DNA of 64,000 bases from Flaccisagitta enflata (lineage: Eukaryota > Chaetognatha > Sagittoidea > Aphragmophora). The notes below the pieces were generated by a model, which saw only the letters and a list, made by a program, of their open reading frames with translations, searched no databases and was not told where the DNA came from. The position numbers were made by a program, and so were the translations under genes. Positions 1 to 12,700 of the stretch are shown here, piece by piece; positions within the stretch are counted from its first letter, which is position 1, and every line of letters begins with the position of its first letter. The stretch lies in assembly GCA_965153355.1 (NCBI GenBank), contig OZ231127.1, positions 19,902,001 to 19,966,000 of the forward strand, written 5' to 3'.

Positions 1-1147
1 AGCAATATGTTCGTTACATGAATATTCATTACTCTATAAGGTCATTCATTCTAAAAAATAACAACACCCTAACACGAGCTCGCCGAACATTTTTCCGTTG
101 TAGCGATCACTTAATGTTGTTAAGTTTATTAAATCCTGTTACTTTTGTCAATCCAAATTCACAACCTTGTCATTCAATCAAATATGAACAATTGAACATC
201 TGTTAATCGAAAAAGAAAATACAGTAATTGACAAATCGTTGCTCCTGTCTTTTTCAATTTTTCAAACGGACTCCTTTTTCGCCCCAATGCATTGAGTCAC
301 CTCGCAGCAAAAAAGAATAACTTTGACTGAGAAAGGAGATAGTCCTGATTTTTCTGTATTGTCATGTGTACAACAAAAGAGCTAACATTCCCTCTCAGCG
401 TTCTCCCTGTGGTTTTCTCCGTTGTTTACGCAATCAGTGTCTTTGAGTTTCTCTCTCGCCTTCTCAGTCAGGTTCCGCCTTCAGTCGGTTTTGAGGGTAG
501 AAAGACGAGTTTCCTCATCAGTCGGCGTCCCACTTTGCACGTCATCAACCAAGAATCTCGTCGAAAAGAATTGTCTACTTCGCTTTTCCTCTTTTTTCCT
601 CCTGTCTATTTCTGTCGATGTCGTTTTAGGCCGAAACGCGCGACACGTGCTGACGTGCACGTTTGTGACACGTGTGAGTGTGTGACACGTGCATGCGACA
701 CGACATGTGTTCGTTACTTTGCCCCCGCGCGCTCTTCGAAAAAGTGGACGCTGCGTGTGTACATTGATAACCGCAGTGAAATGCGCGCGCGTTGGTCTTA
801 TTAAGGGTTCGTTTGAAGCGGGTCAACGTGGAAGAAAAACAGGCCCGATCGGACAACGTTGCATCCTCACTGCACTGCGACTCGGCGCGTACTGAAATTA
901 GCACGCGACGAGAGTCGGCAACTTCGAGTTGCGTACAACTCGGTATTTCGCAAAATTTTCGGCTACCGTTGGAGCGAATCAGTCACTGCTCTGCAAAACT
1001 TTCTAGGTCGGCCTACCTGGGAACAAATGGTGGTGGGCTCATGTAAGAATTGTCAATCATCGCTTGGCCAACGCATTGTTATATGCCTGATCGTAATTAC
1101 CCCTTTCCTGACTAAATTATTCTTGCAATTGTTCTCTTTTTATTTTT
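1..1147. other. Unassigned intergenic stretch
   Basis: No recognisable gene. A 146-codon open frame (364-804, plus) has no recognisable domain and an unconvincing composition. Positions 640-720 are enriched in CACGTG/ACACGTG-like words, which may be an alternating purine-pyrimidine low-complexity patch rather than a regulatory site. Confidence 0.5.
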
Positions 1148-1325
1148 AGTCGCGTGCACGCGACTCTACAACCCGCTTTGTCCGTCGGTTGGTCGGTCAC
1201 ACTTTACTTTTGTTTGTGATTTTATTTCTTTGACCTTACTGCTCCTGCCCAAAGGGTCTGGTGACCCTAAATATGGCCCCTGCCCACCCGCACGCGACTT
1301 CTGTCGCCGTGTATCCGGCCTTTTT
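1148..1325 (+). mobile_element. Palindrome-capped element (PCE), TCG subfamily
   Basis: Starts with the palindrome AGTCGCGTGCACGCGACT (1148-1165), preceded by a T tract and followed by CTCTACAA and a short GTCCGTCGGTTGGTCGGTC block. Near the 3' end come CCCCTGCCCACCCG, a third copy of the palindrome arm (GCACGCGACT, 1290-1299) and a small stem ending in CCGGCC before T-rich sequence. The same body recurs at 26341, 48785 (minus) and 57475. It is non-coding. The structure resembles Helentron-associated short elements, but that assignment is inference. Confidence 0.75.
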
Positions 1326-1619
1326 CTTCTTAATTGTATGATCTTTTTTTTTAAACTCGCTACACAATTTGATGTGTGAATAAAAAACTGAATATAAACC
1401 AATCAAAAATACGCCGGCGAGGCAACACGACAGAAATGAACTGAAATGAGTTGTCTTGAAGAAAGCACAAAAAGAAGTGTCGCGATTTCTCAATACCGTG
1501 GCGGACCGGTGGACAGGGTTATAACTTACAAAGCCCCCATCCACACCCTCCCCCACCCGTTAGCCACTCACACACAGACAATCATTACTGCATTATCATA
1601 AATGTGCGTTTTCATACTT
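1326..1619. other. Unassigned, AT-rich
   Basis: No gene recognised. Short T-rich and mixed sequence lies between two PCE copies; 1480-1560 may be the degraded distal part of the following minus-strand element. Confidence 0.4.
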
Positions 1620-1713
1620 TTCGACTCGATCATCACGGACTAACGGGCGAAACAACATACCAATGGCTAACCAACAACGGACAAAGCCACTTATAGAGTT
1701 ACGTGTCCGCAAC
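1620..1713 (-). mobile_element. PCE, TTG subfamily, degraded copy
   Basis: Read on the minus strand it begins with GTTGCGGACACGTAAC (1698-1713, one stem mismatch), then TCTATAAGTGGCTTTGTCCG, as in copies at 20769-20786 and 57706. The distal end is not clear. Confidence 0.55.
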
Positions 1714-1750
1714 ATGAATGAAGAGAAGTAGAAGAAGTAGAAGAAGAAGA

Positions 1751-1759
1751 AGAAAGAAA

Positions 1760-1845
<86 letters not shown>

Positions 1846-1849
1846 AACG
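1751..1849 (+). repeat. (GAAA)n microsatellite
   Basis: Nearly pure GAAA/GAAG tetranucleotide tract, preceded by (GAA)n. The open frames over it are artefacts. Confidence 0.97.
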
Positions 1850-2504
1850 AGCAAAGGAACAAACAAACAAAGAAACAAGTACGCTAGTATTCCACACTTC
1901 TAAAGGCTCTTTGATAAATTGTGTTTTTTACTTTCAAAATGGAACATCGTTCATCCAACGCGTGTGTTGACTGGTTCACGTCGTGACGGGTCGGACTGTC
2001 GCAGTGAACGCGCGCACTGCACACGTGCACAGCTCACACGCGTAGCACACATGCACCGCACACACGCAGCGCGCACATGCACAGCACACGTGCGAGACCA
2101 TCACTGCCCGTCAACGCGAGTAGAGGGTTCCGAGCTGCTGATAAAAAAAAACGACGATAAACGAATATTTTTGCTCGCAATCATTTCTATTTTTCTCTCT
2201 CTCTTTTTTATTCAAATTAGGACAAAGGTTGAGTGGTTGCCGAAGGCGCGAAGCCCAAAGGATTCCTCACCAACGTTAAACAATGGTAAAAATAGAAATT
2301 GGTAACAATAAACGTGACTCATTCATTTTTTATATAAATTCATCTCTAAATGTGTATGAGAGGCTTGTTGGCCTGTGGGTCAATTTTTCAACACAATAGC
2401 TTAAAAAATACCGTTGCTCGAGCATCAAAATCAAAATCGGATGCAATCATAATTCTAGTAAAGGTTTTGGGTGATCTTCCACTTCCCTCTACTTTTTCTT
2501 TTTT

Positions 2505-2505
<1 letters not shown>
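1850..2505. other. Unassigned, CpG-containing
   Basis: No gene recognised. Positions 1975-2110 are rich in CACGTG, GCACACG and similar words. The 128-codon frame at 1919-2305 has no recognisable domain. Confidence 0.4.
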
Positions 2506-2507
<2 letters not shown>

Positions 2508-2577
<70 letters not shown>

Positions 2578-2650
2578 TCTCTTTTTTCTTCTCTTTTCTT
2601 CTTTTCTTTTCCTTTCTTCTTCTTCTTCAGTTTCTCTTGTTTCTTCTTTT
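2508..2650 (+). repeat. (CT)n followed by T/C-rich tract
   Basis: (CT)n about 2508-2567, grading into TTCTTTTC-rich sequence that runs into the PCE at 2653. Confidence 0.95.
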
Positions 2651-2652
2651 TT

Positions 2653-2850
2653 AGTCGCGTGCTACGCGACTCTATAAGCCACTATGTCGGTCCGTCGGTC
2701 CGTCCGTCCGTCCGTCCGTTACAAAGTCGTTTTAGATGCATTTTTTTGCATTTTTTACAGTTTTTAACAGTAGAAAAGGTAATGGGAGGTAGAGATCAAC
2801 TATTCTGAGGTCATTTTGAAAATTTGTGTGCCTGTCTGTCTGTCTGTCTT

Positions 2851-2911
<61 letters not shown>

Positions 2912-2976
2912 ATGTCTATCTGACGGAATCTTTCTGAAAGTACTGACGCACGCGACTTTGGTCTAATGACCTTGTT
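2653..2976 (+). mobile_element. PCE, TCG subfamily variant (copy J)
   Basis: Begins with AGTCGCGTGCTACGCGACT (2653-2671), then CTATAAGCC, a GTCC/GGTC block and an expanded (CTGT)n tract (about 2828-2907). It ends with GCACGCGACTTT, a hairpin GGTC-TAAT-GACC (2960-2971) and TTGTTT. A second copy with the same body and the same end hairpin lies at 57993-58276, so the boundaries are supported by comparison. Confidence 0.8.
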
Positions 2977-3679
2977 TCTTTTTCTTTTTCTTCTTTTTCT
3001 TTTTCTTTTTCTTTTTCTTATTCTTTTTCCTTTTCTTCTTCTTCTTTTTTCTTTTCCTTTTTTCCTCATATCTTTACATACATACATTATACATACATTA
3101 TACATTCATACATCTATAAGAGGGCGTGTCTGCAGGTAGGTAGGTGCGTCTGTAGGTACATAGGCAGGTGGGTAACGCAAAAATTTCCTAACACAAGAGT
3201 TTCACTTGATTTCTTCATCTCTCATGTCTTGTACATCTTGTATCTAAAGAGGACACATCCGTTTGACATCTCTTGCCCTTGTTGTTTACTTCGACCACCA
3301 TGTTGTCCATGAATTGCATATCTTCTGTTTGCAAAATACAGATAAGCACATCCATTTAAAACACTTAACATTGACCACAAAGTTGCCAAATGGGATTGCC
3401 AAAGTTAAGGAAAATATTTTAGATCAAAATCTTTGAGAGCTATTTAGATATCACGCCTAATGCTTAACTACCAAAGGCCTTTAAAGGGTGCAGTGAGATT
3501 GATAACCTTTGCTCCTACCGCCGCAGTACCGGCAATTCGGCTACCTGGCCTCGTAAGCGTTAATGCCATTCTTATGTTGGTCTGCCCCAAAAAGAATCAA
3601 AGCCATGCAAAATCAAACCGTGGGATCTTTGCCTAGAAGTGCTATAGCTAATTGTCATATCTGTTTGCAAGCTCAGATT

Positions 3680-3680
<1 letters not shown>
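2977..3680. other. Unassigned
   Basis: T/C-rich low-complexity to about 3065, then CATA-rich and GTAGGTAGGTGCGTC-like sequence. 3110-3140 carries a TCTATAAGAGGGCGTGTCTG word resembling the start of the ATG-type PCE. No gene is seen. Confidence 0.4.

Positions 3681-3735
<55 letters not shown>
3681..3735 (+). repeat. (CT)n microsatellite
   Basis: Uninterrupted CT dinucleotide run of about 50 bp. Confidence 0.97.
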
Positions 3736-3737
<2 letters not shown>

Positions 3738-3805
3738 ATTCACTCTCATTATCATCAACCTGATGCATAATTATTCCACTGTTTTCTCATTCGGGACCTC
3801 TTTTT

Positions 3806-3960
3806 AGATGCGTCCTCGCATCTCTATAAGAGGGTGTGTCCGTCCGTCCGTCCGTCCATCGGTCCGTCGGTCCGTCTCCCATTTTCTCAAATTCAGTTTA
3901 CGCACTCCCACACACTCAAAAACCACCCCTAACCATTATTAGATGCGTCCTCGCATCTCT
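3806..3960 (+). mobile_element. PCE, ATG subfamily
   Basis: Begins with the palindrome AGATGCGTCCTCGCATCT (3806-3823), then CTATAAGAGGGTGTGTCCGTCC. A second full copy of the same palindrome lies at 3941-3958, followed by unrelated sequence, suggesting either an intact 3' palindrome or the start of a second truncated element. A degenerate minus-strand relative starts near 58620. Confidence 0.65.
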
Positions 3961-4525
3961 TGAGCTGCTCTCCCAAACAGTCCCCAATTGTTTAGCTAGC
4001 TTGATTGTCAATGTTGATCATGCCCCCGTCCCTCCCACCTCCACAATTCAATTTTTGTTATATTAAAATCCATGCATTACTTTAACATATCCAGCACATC
4101 ATTCATTAAGTTCTTTAAAGACCCAATGAAGTAAAAAATGTCATAAGAAAGAAGTGGATTGCGTTTAATCTCCAAATTTTTATTACCAATTATACTTTTA
4201 AAGAAATTTCTTTTTCAAATAAGGAATTCATGAAAAATGAACACTCAACTACTTTATGCAAATAGTATCCTACTTTTTCCACATCTATTCATGTCACCAG
4301 TAAACTACCTACTCAGTGACAGTGCAAATAAACCTACCAGTAACGACGAGGGCGCATCTATTGTTTGTCTATCAAACTTGTTTTATTATTATCGATTCTC
4401 CCGCTTCATCTGCTTTGTCCAAATGTCCAAATGTTCATTCTGGGGATCTTCTCTCAGAAACGTGGGAACGTCCCGACCCGTTCTTCATCATTGCCTAAGA
4501 AGTTTGACCATCCCTTTCTCTCTCT

Positions 4526-4528
<3 letters not shown>
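3961..4528. other. Unassigned, AT-rich
   Basis: No gene recognised. The overlapping short frames between 4237 and 4613 show no domain. Confidence 0.4.
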
Positions 4529-4562
<34 letters not shown>

Positions 4563-4565
4563 GCT
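4529..4565 (+). repeat. (CT)n microsatellite
   Basis: Short CT run. Confidence 0.95.
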
Positions 4566-4619
4566 CTCTCATCCCTTTCATTATCAAATCGTGACGTCAG
4601 TGGTCATCGATAGATCGAG

Positions 4620-4745
4620 GGTCATCGAAGAGGAAGAGGAAGAGGAGGAAGTGGAGGAGGAGGAAGAGGAAGGAGAAATAAGAATGTAAGAAGGAAATGG
4701 GATAAAGAGAGAAAGAAATGGAGGAAAGAAGAGAAGGAAAGAAGA
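4620..4745 (+). repeat. Purine-rich (GAGGAA) low-complexity tract
   Basis: Almost exclusively A and G in GAAGAGGAG-type words. Confidence 0.8.
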
Positions 4746-4876
4746 GTAGGGATGGAAATGGAGGGGGTTTGCCAGGAGCGGGGCTTTCACGCCCGTTGCG
4801 ATGGTCACCAATTTGTAGCCCAAAGGGAAAGTGGAGATGACCAATCTTTGACCATCTGCCGCAGGGGGAAGAGAGA

Positions 4877-5095
<219 letters not shown>

Positions 5096-5450
5096 GAGGG
5101 GGTAAGATATCATCGGCCAATTCCATCTTGTAAAATTGTCCTTACTGGAAGTCTCCCACGGACTTAAAATGTCGTCCCAAGAGAAGGAAGAACGACTGTA
5201 AAAGCACCCGCATGCGTGACACGGGAGGATAGAATGAGAAAGTGGGGGGGGGGTGGGGTTGGGTATAGAGAGGGTTATTGTTCTACCTTTCATAGGTCAC
5301 CTATCAAAATACAGAGAGACAAAATAATGTTTTAGGGAAGATTCAGGCCCCTGCGATTAACGGAAATCAAGCCCAGTGCACTATGAAGAAAGCAAAACGT
5401 TGCAAACAGACCGGCAGACAGACAGACAGACAGACAGATATATTGTCAGC
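5096..5450. other. Unassigned
   Basis: No gene is seen. It contains a G8 run near 5246 and a short (CAGA)n tract at about 5410-5440. Confidence 0.4.
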
Positions 5451-5690
5451 CTCATAAACAGACGAATTAAGTGGACGAGTGCTTGACCCATCACAATGAG
5501 ACAGCTGACGGATCACATACAGACGGACTGGCAGACGGACAAGCATACGGATTCACTGACGGCCTTACAAACAGACGGAACAAGTGCATAAATGCTTGAC
5601 AGATAGGCCGACAGACAGACGGATGGATATACTGACGGCCTCACAAACGGACGGAACAAGTGCATGAGTGCTTGACCAATCGAAATAGAA
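5451..5690 (+). repeat. Degenerate tandem repeat of about 90 bp units
   Basis: Three imperfect units share CAAACGGACGGAACAAGTGC and a following GCTTGAC (near 5455-5490, 5570-5600, 5643-5680), with (CAGA)n-like stretches between them. Confidence 0.6.
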
Positions 5691-6554
5691 CAGCTGATAG
5701 AGTGCAGAGGGACAGAAGGCAAATAGGTTGAGAGGAATTTCTTGAGTGAAGTGGTGGAAGCGCACAGTCACCCAGAGCTTGACGCCAGTTGACCTGAAAT
5801 GATCGCCACCAACTTCAGTGGTTTCATGACCCTGATGGTGCATAGATTACATTTCCAGAAAAAATAAAATCTGTTTGGGGCGCTTTTTAAGATATCTAAA
5901 AAAATAGTATTATTTTACTATATTTTTTACCATAAGTCTTTGTGATAAATTTTTCTAATAATTTGATTTGATATCAGATGATAGTTTCCGGTTTGTTTGA
6001 TATGTCACACTATATATACTATTGCAAAAGAAATAAATTTTGCTATTTAACATTGTTTCATATAGTTATGTGACCAAAAAATAAGCTTTTATTTCTTTTG
6101 CAAAAGTATATGAAATGTGCAACAAAAAGTATCTTACAAAAAACTTTGAAGAAAAATGTTTTTCAAAATCAACTGAGAATCTAAAAATAAACAAAACATT
6201 CAAAAGTTACTTATTCCTGTATAGTATATGCTTCCACTCATATACTCACCTATCCAATTTTAGGTACGACCTAATTTTAGTGGTTAATGAATATCAAAAC
6301 CTTTGGATAAGTAATTTTTATGCAGAAAACAAGACTTTTGTCTTAATATTAAACAAATATTTTTTCATGTATGCTATTGGGTTAGGGGATAAAAGTTAGC
6401 GCTGACTTCTGGCATTGACTGGGATAATCAATTCAGCAAGAGTTACATCTAATTGAAAAAAAGGAACTATGGGTGTCCGACGTCCTAGTGGCTACCCTTC
6501 CTCTCAATTAAACAAAAGGGGTGGGACTTTGGACAATTTATACTAAATGTTTGT

Positions 6555-6639
6555 TAAAGGGAAAACTTAGTGATTGGAGGAAAGGGAATTCATCTTCAAA
6601 GAAGATATATCATGGGATGATAGGTCACCATGAAGGGTA
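6555..6639 (+). repeat. 85-bp direct repeat, copy 1
   Basis: Identical over 85 bp to 6675-6759 (period 120 bp), inside the foldback element. It begins TAAAGGGAAAACTTAG and ends CACCATGAAGGGTA. Confidence 0.95.
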
Positions 6640-6674
6640 AAATTTACTTTCCCATATTTAGAAAAAAATCCAAG

Positions 6675-6759
6675 TAAAGGGAAAACTTAGTGATTGGAGG
6701 AAAGGGAATTCATCTTCAAAGAAGATATATCATGGGATGATAGGTCACCATGAAGGGTA
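6675..6759 (+). repeat. 85-bp direct repeat, copy 2
   Basis: Identical to 6555-6639; it directly abuts the right inverted arm. Confidence 0.95.
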
Positions 6760-7020
6760 TAGTGTGACATATCAAACAAACCGGAAACTATCATCTGATA
6801 TCAAATCTGCAGTCGAAATCATCAAAAAAATTGATCACAAGGAGTTATGGTAAAAATATGGTAAAATGATACTATTTTTTTAGATATCTTAAAAAGCGCC
6901 CCAAAACAGATTTCATTTTTTCTAGAAATGTAATCTATGCACCATCAGGGTCATGAAACCAAGGAAGTTGGTGGCGATCATTTCAGGTCAACTGGCGTCA
7001 AGCTCTGGGCGACTGTGAGC

Positions 7021-8608
<1,588 letters not shown>

Positions 8609-8825
8609 CGCGGTACATTTCGTGTTACAGCCGTTGGCGTCTCTGTCTCTGTCTCTGTCTCTCTCTCGTTGGCATCGCCAGAAACTTTTTCCCACGAACT
8701 TTCCCCAAAATTTGTTTTCATTCTGCCTCCTTTGCTGACATCGCGTGCAGGAGAGGACGAGGGACGACCGAGAGATGTCCCTAGTGGCTTATAACGGGAG
8801 GGTTTTTCTCATCAAAAATCTCTTG

Positions 8826-8873
8826 TTCTTTCTTTCTTTCTTCCTCTCTCTTTCTTTTTCTCTTCTCTCTGTT

Positions 8874-8916
<43 letters not shown>

Positions 8917-8921
8917 ATCTT

Positions 8922-8997
<76 letters not shown>
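8826..8997 (+). repeat. (TTTC)n plus (CT)n compound microsatellite
   Basis: TTTC units (8826-8930) pass directly into CT units (to 8997). Confidence 0.97.
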
Positions 8998-9000
<3 letters not shown>

Positions 9001-9760
9001 GAATGGATACTTGTCGTACAAAGGAAGGCATTGTGGATGACCATTAATGAATTGTGGGACCAATCTATGAATCATGAGATTCCATTTGTCCTTCTGCTCC
9101 CATCTTGATACACGATTTCATGTTTATCATGGGAGTAACCCAAAATTTGAGGCTTGACAGATACCACAGATAAGAACTGCTTTTGAGTAATGCACAAAGT
9201 TTCTTTCGTTTTACATCCTTTCATTAAAAACTAGCTGATTGTTTCATTACTGTTCTGACTTTGTTTTTCTTTTCTGTTTTTTCTTCAGTGTTTTTTTTTG
9301 TTCGAAGGAGTACCGGAATCTTTTTTGTAAACAAATGTTGTTCGTTTATTGTCATAAAACAAGTGAGCATAAAAACCGTTTGTTGAAAATGAAACGAACG
9401 AAACAATCAAGATGAAATGAATGATAATAGTTATCATTTTCATGGTCTGTTTGCGAGAGTAAGTCAAAATACAATGACGCGATTTCAATGAATGAAGATT
9501 TTCTTGAGCGCGATCAATGATAATTAGTGATGGACAAAAAGTAAACTACATACTACCAATAAAAAAGAAGAATGTATAAAGAATAAAATGCATCACAGTA
9601 ATACCCACGCGCGAGTTTCTTTTTCTTTTTTTGTTGTGTATAATAAAAAATACTATAGACTTTGTAAATAATAGAGAAAATGACTGTATAGAAGGAATGA
9701 TGAAAAAACATTCCAATAACTTAATAAAAAGATTTTGACAAGCTTTATAATTTTTTTAAC
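8998..9760. other. 3' flank of the cadherin gene
   Basis: AT-rich sequence downstream of the minus-strand cadherin stop. It probably contains its 3' UTR. A minus-strand AATAAA (TTTATT on plus, near 9346) is a possible polyadenylation signal about 415 bp beyond the stop. No other gene is seen. Confidence 0.4.
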
Positions 9761-12700
9761 TTAAAAAATGACTCCATCTCCTCCGAAAGTGGAGGAGATG
9801 CGCCCGGTCTGTTGTTGGACACGGGCAAACGCGTGGGTGTTACTCGCATTTCGATCATCATTACTATTATCATTATTATTATTATTATTGTTAACAGCGC
9901 GTGCTTTGTTCTTCTTCTTTTGTTCGGCAATTTCGTCCACTTCGTCGTCCAAATCGATGCAGCAAGAGTCAACGACATCCGGAACTGAAGATGAGGAAGC
10001 CGCCGTCGTCGACGAGGTCTTGGCGCTTCTCGTCGGCGCCATCTCTTCGTAGAGTTGTTCCGGTCTCAAGACGGTGGCCGTTTGACGACCGGCGCCTCGG
10101 ATCACGACTTCTTTACGTTCAGCGACCGGCTTGATCGTCGCCTGTTGCGGACGCCGGAAGGTGGCGTCAAGAGGGGCGACGACCGTTTCCGCGTCCGAGG
10201 AAGTCGAATCGCTGAAGCAAGAGGAGGCGGAGGAGTCGACGAAGCTGTTGATGTCTCCGTTTTGAGGGGGAGTGCGAGTCGTTGGGGAGGTGGCGCTGAA
10301 GGCGCGGTTGGCGTAGGATTGGAGGAGATCGAGTTCTGAGCGCGTCATGACGGAAGCGGAAGTGGAGGCGGGAATCGGGGCGATGGCGGAGGACGGAGGG
10401 AAGAATGCGGCGGTGGGAGAAGTGGGTGAGGCCGGGGACATCGGGGAAGCCGGAAGCAAGGCGACGTCAGAAGTGATCGTCAACTGAGAATGACGGAAAT
10501 GATGAGGCGCTTGTTGTTGTTGTTGTTGCTGTTGTTGTTGGTGGTGATGACGGAGAGATCTGTAAATGTCTGGTTGTTGTTGTTGCTGTTGTTGTTGATA
10601 TTGGTGATGATGGGGTTGTTGATTGACAAACATGCTGCTGCTGAGGTTGTCTTCGGTGCTGCCGAGGTCGATGTTGACAAGCTTGGTCCTCATCATCATC
10701 TGCTGTTGTTGCTGCTGCATCTTGTAAATGCCGTAGACTTCTTTATCTTCTGGATCGAGCTCGCTCATGATGGTGGAGGCGGTGTCTTGAGGCAGCGTGG
10801 AGGAAGAAGTGTCGGCTGCGAAGCGTTGGAAGGCCTCGCGTCTACCGCTCTCGAAATCGTCGTCGTCATCTTCCTCGGCGTCGTTATTGGGCTTCTTCCG
10901 CAAGAGAACGACGCCGGTGACGACGGTGATAACGAGAAGGACGCCGCAGACGACGGCCATACCAACGACGATCATGGAGACGGGCCGCGCCGCCGCTGGC
11001 AAGTTGCTTTCGGAGAAAGTCACGACAATGTCGTTATTTTCTCGCTCAAACGCGTTGTTATTGCCATTGACGGCGTTGACGGAGTTGCCGACGGGCCGTT
11101 GGTTACCGGAAGTGGCGGCGGAGGAGTCGACGTCGTTGACGTAAGCGGAAATGTCATCTTCGATCTTGACGACGACGGTGGCGGTGGTGGACATCTTCTC
11201 CGTGGATTTCGTCTCCGAGGCGACGACGTGAAGCACATATTCGCTCTTCTCCAAATGATGAGAAAAGAGATAAAGGCGAACGTTGGCGGCCTCTTTTCGG
11301 GGATCCTCAGGATAGACTTTAAAGGCGGCGGCGGCGACGGCATCTTCCTTGGACGCGGCTTTGGTGTGCTCTTGGATGCTGACTTCGAATTCCGCGTTGT
11401 CGCCGGCGTCGGAATCGACGACCGTCATGTCGGTGACGAGCGGTTGGTTTCTTCTCGTCGCAATTTGACTCTTCTTCAAGACGACTTCCTTGAAGGCGGG
11501 TTGGATGATCGGCACGTTGTCGTTGATGTCCAAGATGAGGATCTTGACATCGACGATGGCGATAGAGTCGGCGTCTCTCAACACGACGCCGTTGGAGATC
11601 TCCGAGACCTTGACTTTGAGGCTGATGGTCTCGACGTCGGCCGGAAGACGCTCCCGGTCGACGAGACGTTTGGTCTTCAGGATTCCCGAAGATTCGTCGA
11701 CGGAGAAAAAGTCGGATAAAGAGGATTCATCCTCGTCTTTCACAATTTCGTATTTGAGTCCGTGGAAAGGTTTAGGATCGAAATCTCCGTCTCTAGCCTC
11801 GACGCGTCCGACGACGCTGCCGATGGGCATTTCCTCGTGGATGGCGACGTTCAAGGCTTTGGCCACGGGAGGCGTGTCTTGGATGTTCAACACTTCCGTG
11901 TGGATCGTCAACACGGACAGGTTGTTGTCGTCGTCGGTGGCTTCCAGTTGGAAGGAATATTTCTGCTGCGTCTCGTAGTCGAGTTTGCCAGTGAGGATGA
12001 GATTGCCGACCCAGGATCTCGCCGACGCGTCTGTCGACCGCACGTTGAACTTCAAACACGCATCCGGAAAAGCCGGAAGCGGTTTGCAAGTGATGCGGAC
12101 GGCGCGATTGGAAGCGTCGTTGTCCTTGACGACGATGCGGAGGAGTCGCGTGCCGACGACCGAATCTTCCGGGATCTGAATCGTCTCCGAGGAGGAGGAG
12201 GAGGAGGAGGATGAGTCGTCTTTCTTAGCATCATCCTCGCCGCTGAGGACGAAGAAAGGAGCCTCGTCGTTGACTTCGAGAATCTCGACGGTGGACAAGA
12301 CGTTGGAGCTTCTTTCTCCGTCGCTGACGGTCAGCGGCAAGAGGAGATGATTGTAAGTCGATGACGACGACGTCGACGACGAAGGCGAATCCAGGTCGAG
12401 CTTTTTGAGCAAGAAGACTCGACCGGAAATGGCGTCCACGCGGAAGAACTCCGTCTCTTGAGAAAGACGATTCTCCGAGTCGTAAAAGGCGAAAGTGACG
12501 TTGACGCCTTCCGGGTCTTTGGCCTCTAACGTGTAGACTGGGACCGAATCCGAGGGCAAAGTGTCTTCGGCGAGGCTAAAGTAGTTCATATCGCGGCCGG
12601 GAAGGAAGAACGGCGGCCTGTTGGAAGGCGCCGCCATTGTGTTGGTGAGGGAGATGATGATGATGAGGAGGATGGTGGCGGTGGCGGAAGAAGAAGCCAT
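9761..12700 (-). CDS. Single-exon four-repeat transmembrane cadherin
   Basis: A 979-residue open frame encodes a cell-surface cadherin, expected to mediate calcium-dependent adhesion or recognition. The N-terminus (1-23) is a hydrophobic signal peptide ending in TMA. About four cadherin repeats follow (roughly 28-148, 170-276, 278-396, 400-515). Calcium-site motifs include VNDEAPFF (143-150), LDYETQ (240-245) and a canonical DINDNVP (391-397); the fourth repeat is degenerate. A membrane span lies at about 573-600, followed by RKK. The tail of about 380 residues holds acidic, Gln/His-rich (polyQ) and Ser/Thr/Pro-rich stretches. I see no catenin-binding motif. The first ATG gives the signal peptide directly, so the start is credible. 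Higher GC and strict codon structure separate it from its flanks. The exact subfamily (Cad87A/Cad99C-like or protocadherin-like) is not decided; an unseen 5' UTR exon is possible. Confidence 0.9.
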   Translation of the reverse strand: MASSSATATILLIIIISLTNTMAAPSNRPPFFLPGRDMNYFSLAEDTLPSDSVPVYTLEAKDPEGVNVTFAFYDSENRLSQETEFFRVDAISGRVFLLKKLDLDSPSSSTSSSSTYNHLLLPLTVSDGERSSNVLSTVEILEVNDEAPFFVLSGEDDAKKDDSSSSSSSSSETIQIPEDSVVGTRLLRIVVKDNDASNRAVRITCKPLPAFPDACLKFNVRSTDASARSWVGNLILTGKLDYETQQKYSFQLEATDDDNNLSVLTIHTEVLNIQDTPPVAKALNVAIHEEMPIGSVVGRVEARDGDFDPKPFHGLKYEIVKDEDESSLSDFFSVDESSGILKTKRLVDRERLPADVETISLKVKVSEISNGVVLRDADSIAIVDVKILILDINDNVPIIQPAFKEVVLKKSQIATRRNQPLVTDMTVVDSDAGDNAEFEVSIQEHTKAASKEDAVAAAAFKVYPEDPRKEAANVRLYLFSHHLEKSEYVLHVVASETKSTEKMSTTATVVVKIEDDISAYVNDVDSSAATSGNQRPVGNSVNAVNGNNNAFERENNDIVVTFSESNLPAAARPVSMIVVGMAVVCGVLLVITVVTGVVLLRKKPNNDAEEDDDDDFESGRREAFQRFAADTSSSTLPQDTASTIMSELDPEDKEVYGIYKMQQQQQQMMMRTKLVNIDLGSTEDNLSSSMFVNQQPHHHQYQQQQQQQQPDIYRSLRHHHQQQQQQQQQQAPHHFRHSQLTITSDVALLPASPMSPASPTSPTAAFFPPSSAIAPIPASTSASVMTRSELDLLQSYANRAFSATSPTTRTPPQNGDINSFVDSSASSCFSDSTSSDAETVVAPLDATFRRPQQATIKPVAERKEVVIRGAGRQTATVLRPEQLYEEMAPTRSAKTSSTTAASSSSVPDVVDSCCIDLDDEVDEIAEQKKKNKARAVNNNNNNNDNSNDDRNASNTHAFARVQQQTGRISSTFGGDGVIF

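Larger units (their letters stand above)
5760..7020. mobile_element. Foldback-type element with about 255-bp inverted arms
   Basis: The left arm (5760-6014) begins CGCACAGTCACCCAGAGC and is matched in reverse complement by the right arm (6759-7020), which ends GCTCTGGGCGACTGTGAG. Both arms carry GGGGCGCTTTTTAAGATATC and a TTTCCGGTTTGTTTGATATG segment in inverted orientation. The interior (about 740 bp) is AT-rich, with one 94-codon frame (6115-6399) I do not recognise. It has no visible transposase. The arm length resembles a foldback transposon or MITE. Confidence 0.8.

Noticed and set aside
364-804. 146-codon frame at the window start
   Set aside because: Low-quality composition, no domain, no splice signals tied to it.
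10490-11719. 409-codon plus-strand frame opposite the cadherin
   Set aside because: It is antisense to a clear cadherin reading frame, with a Val/Asp/Gly-rich shadow composition and no domain.
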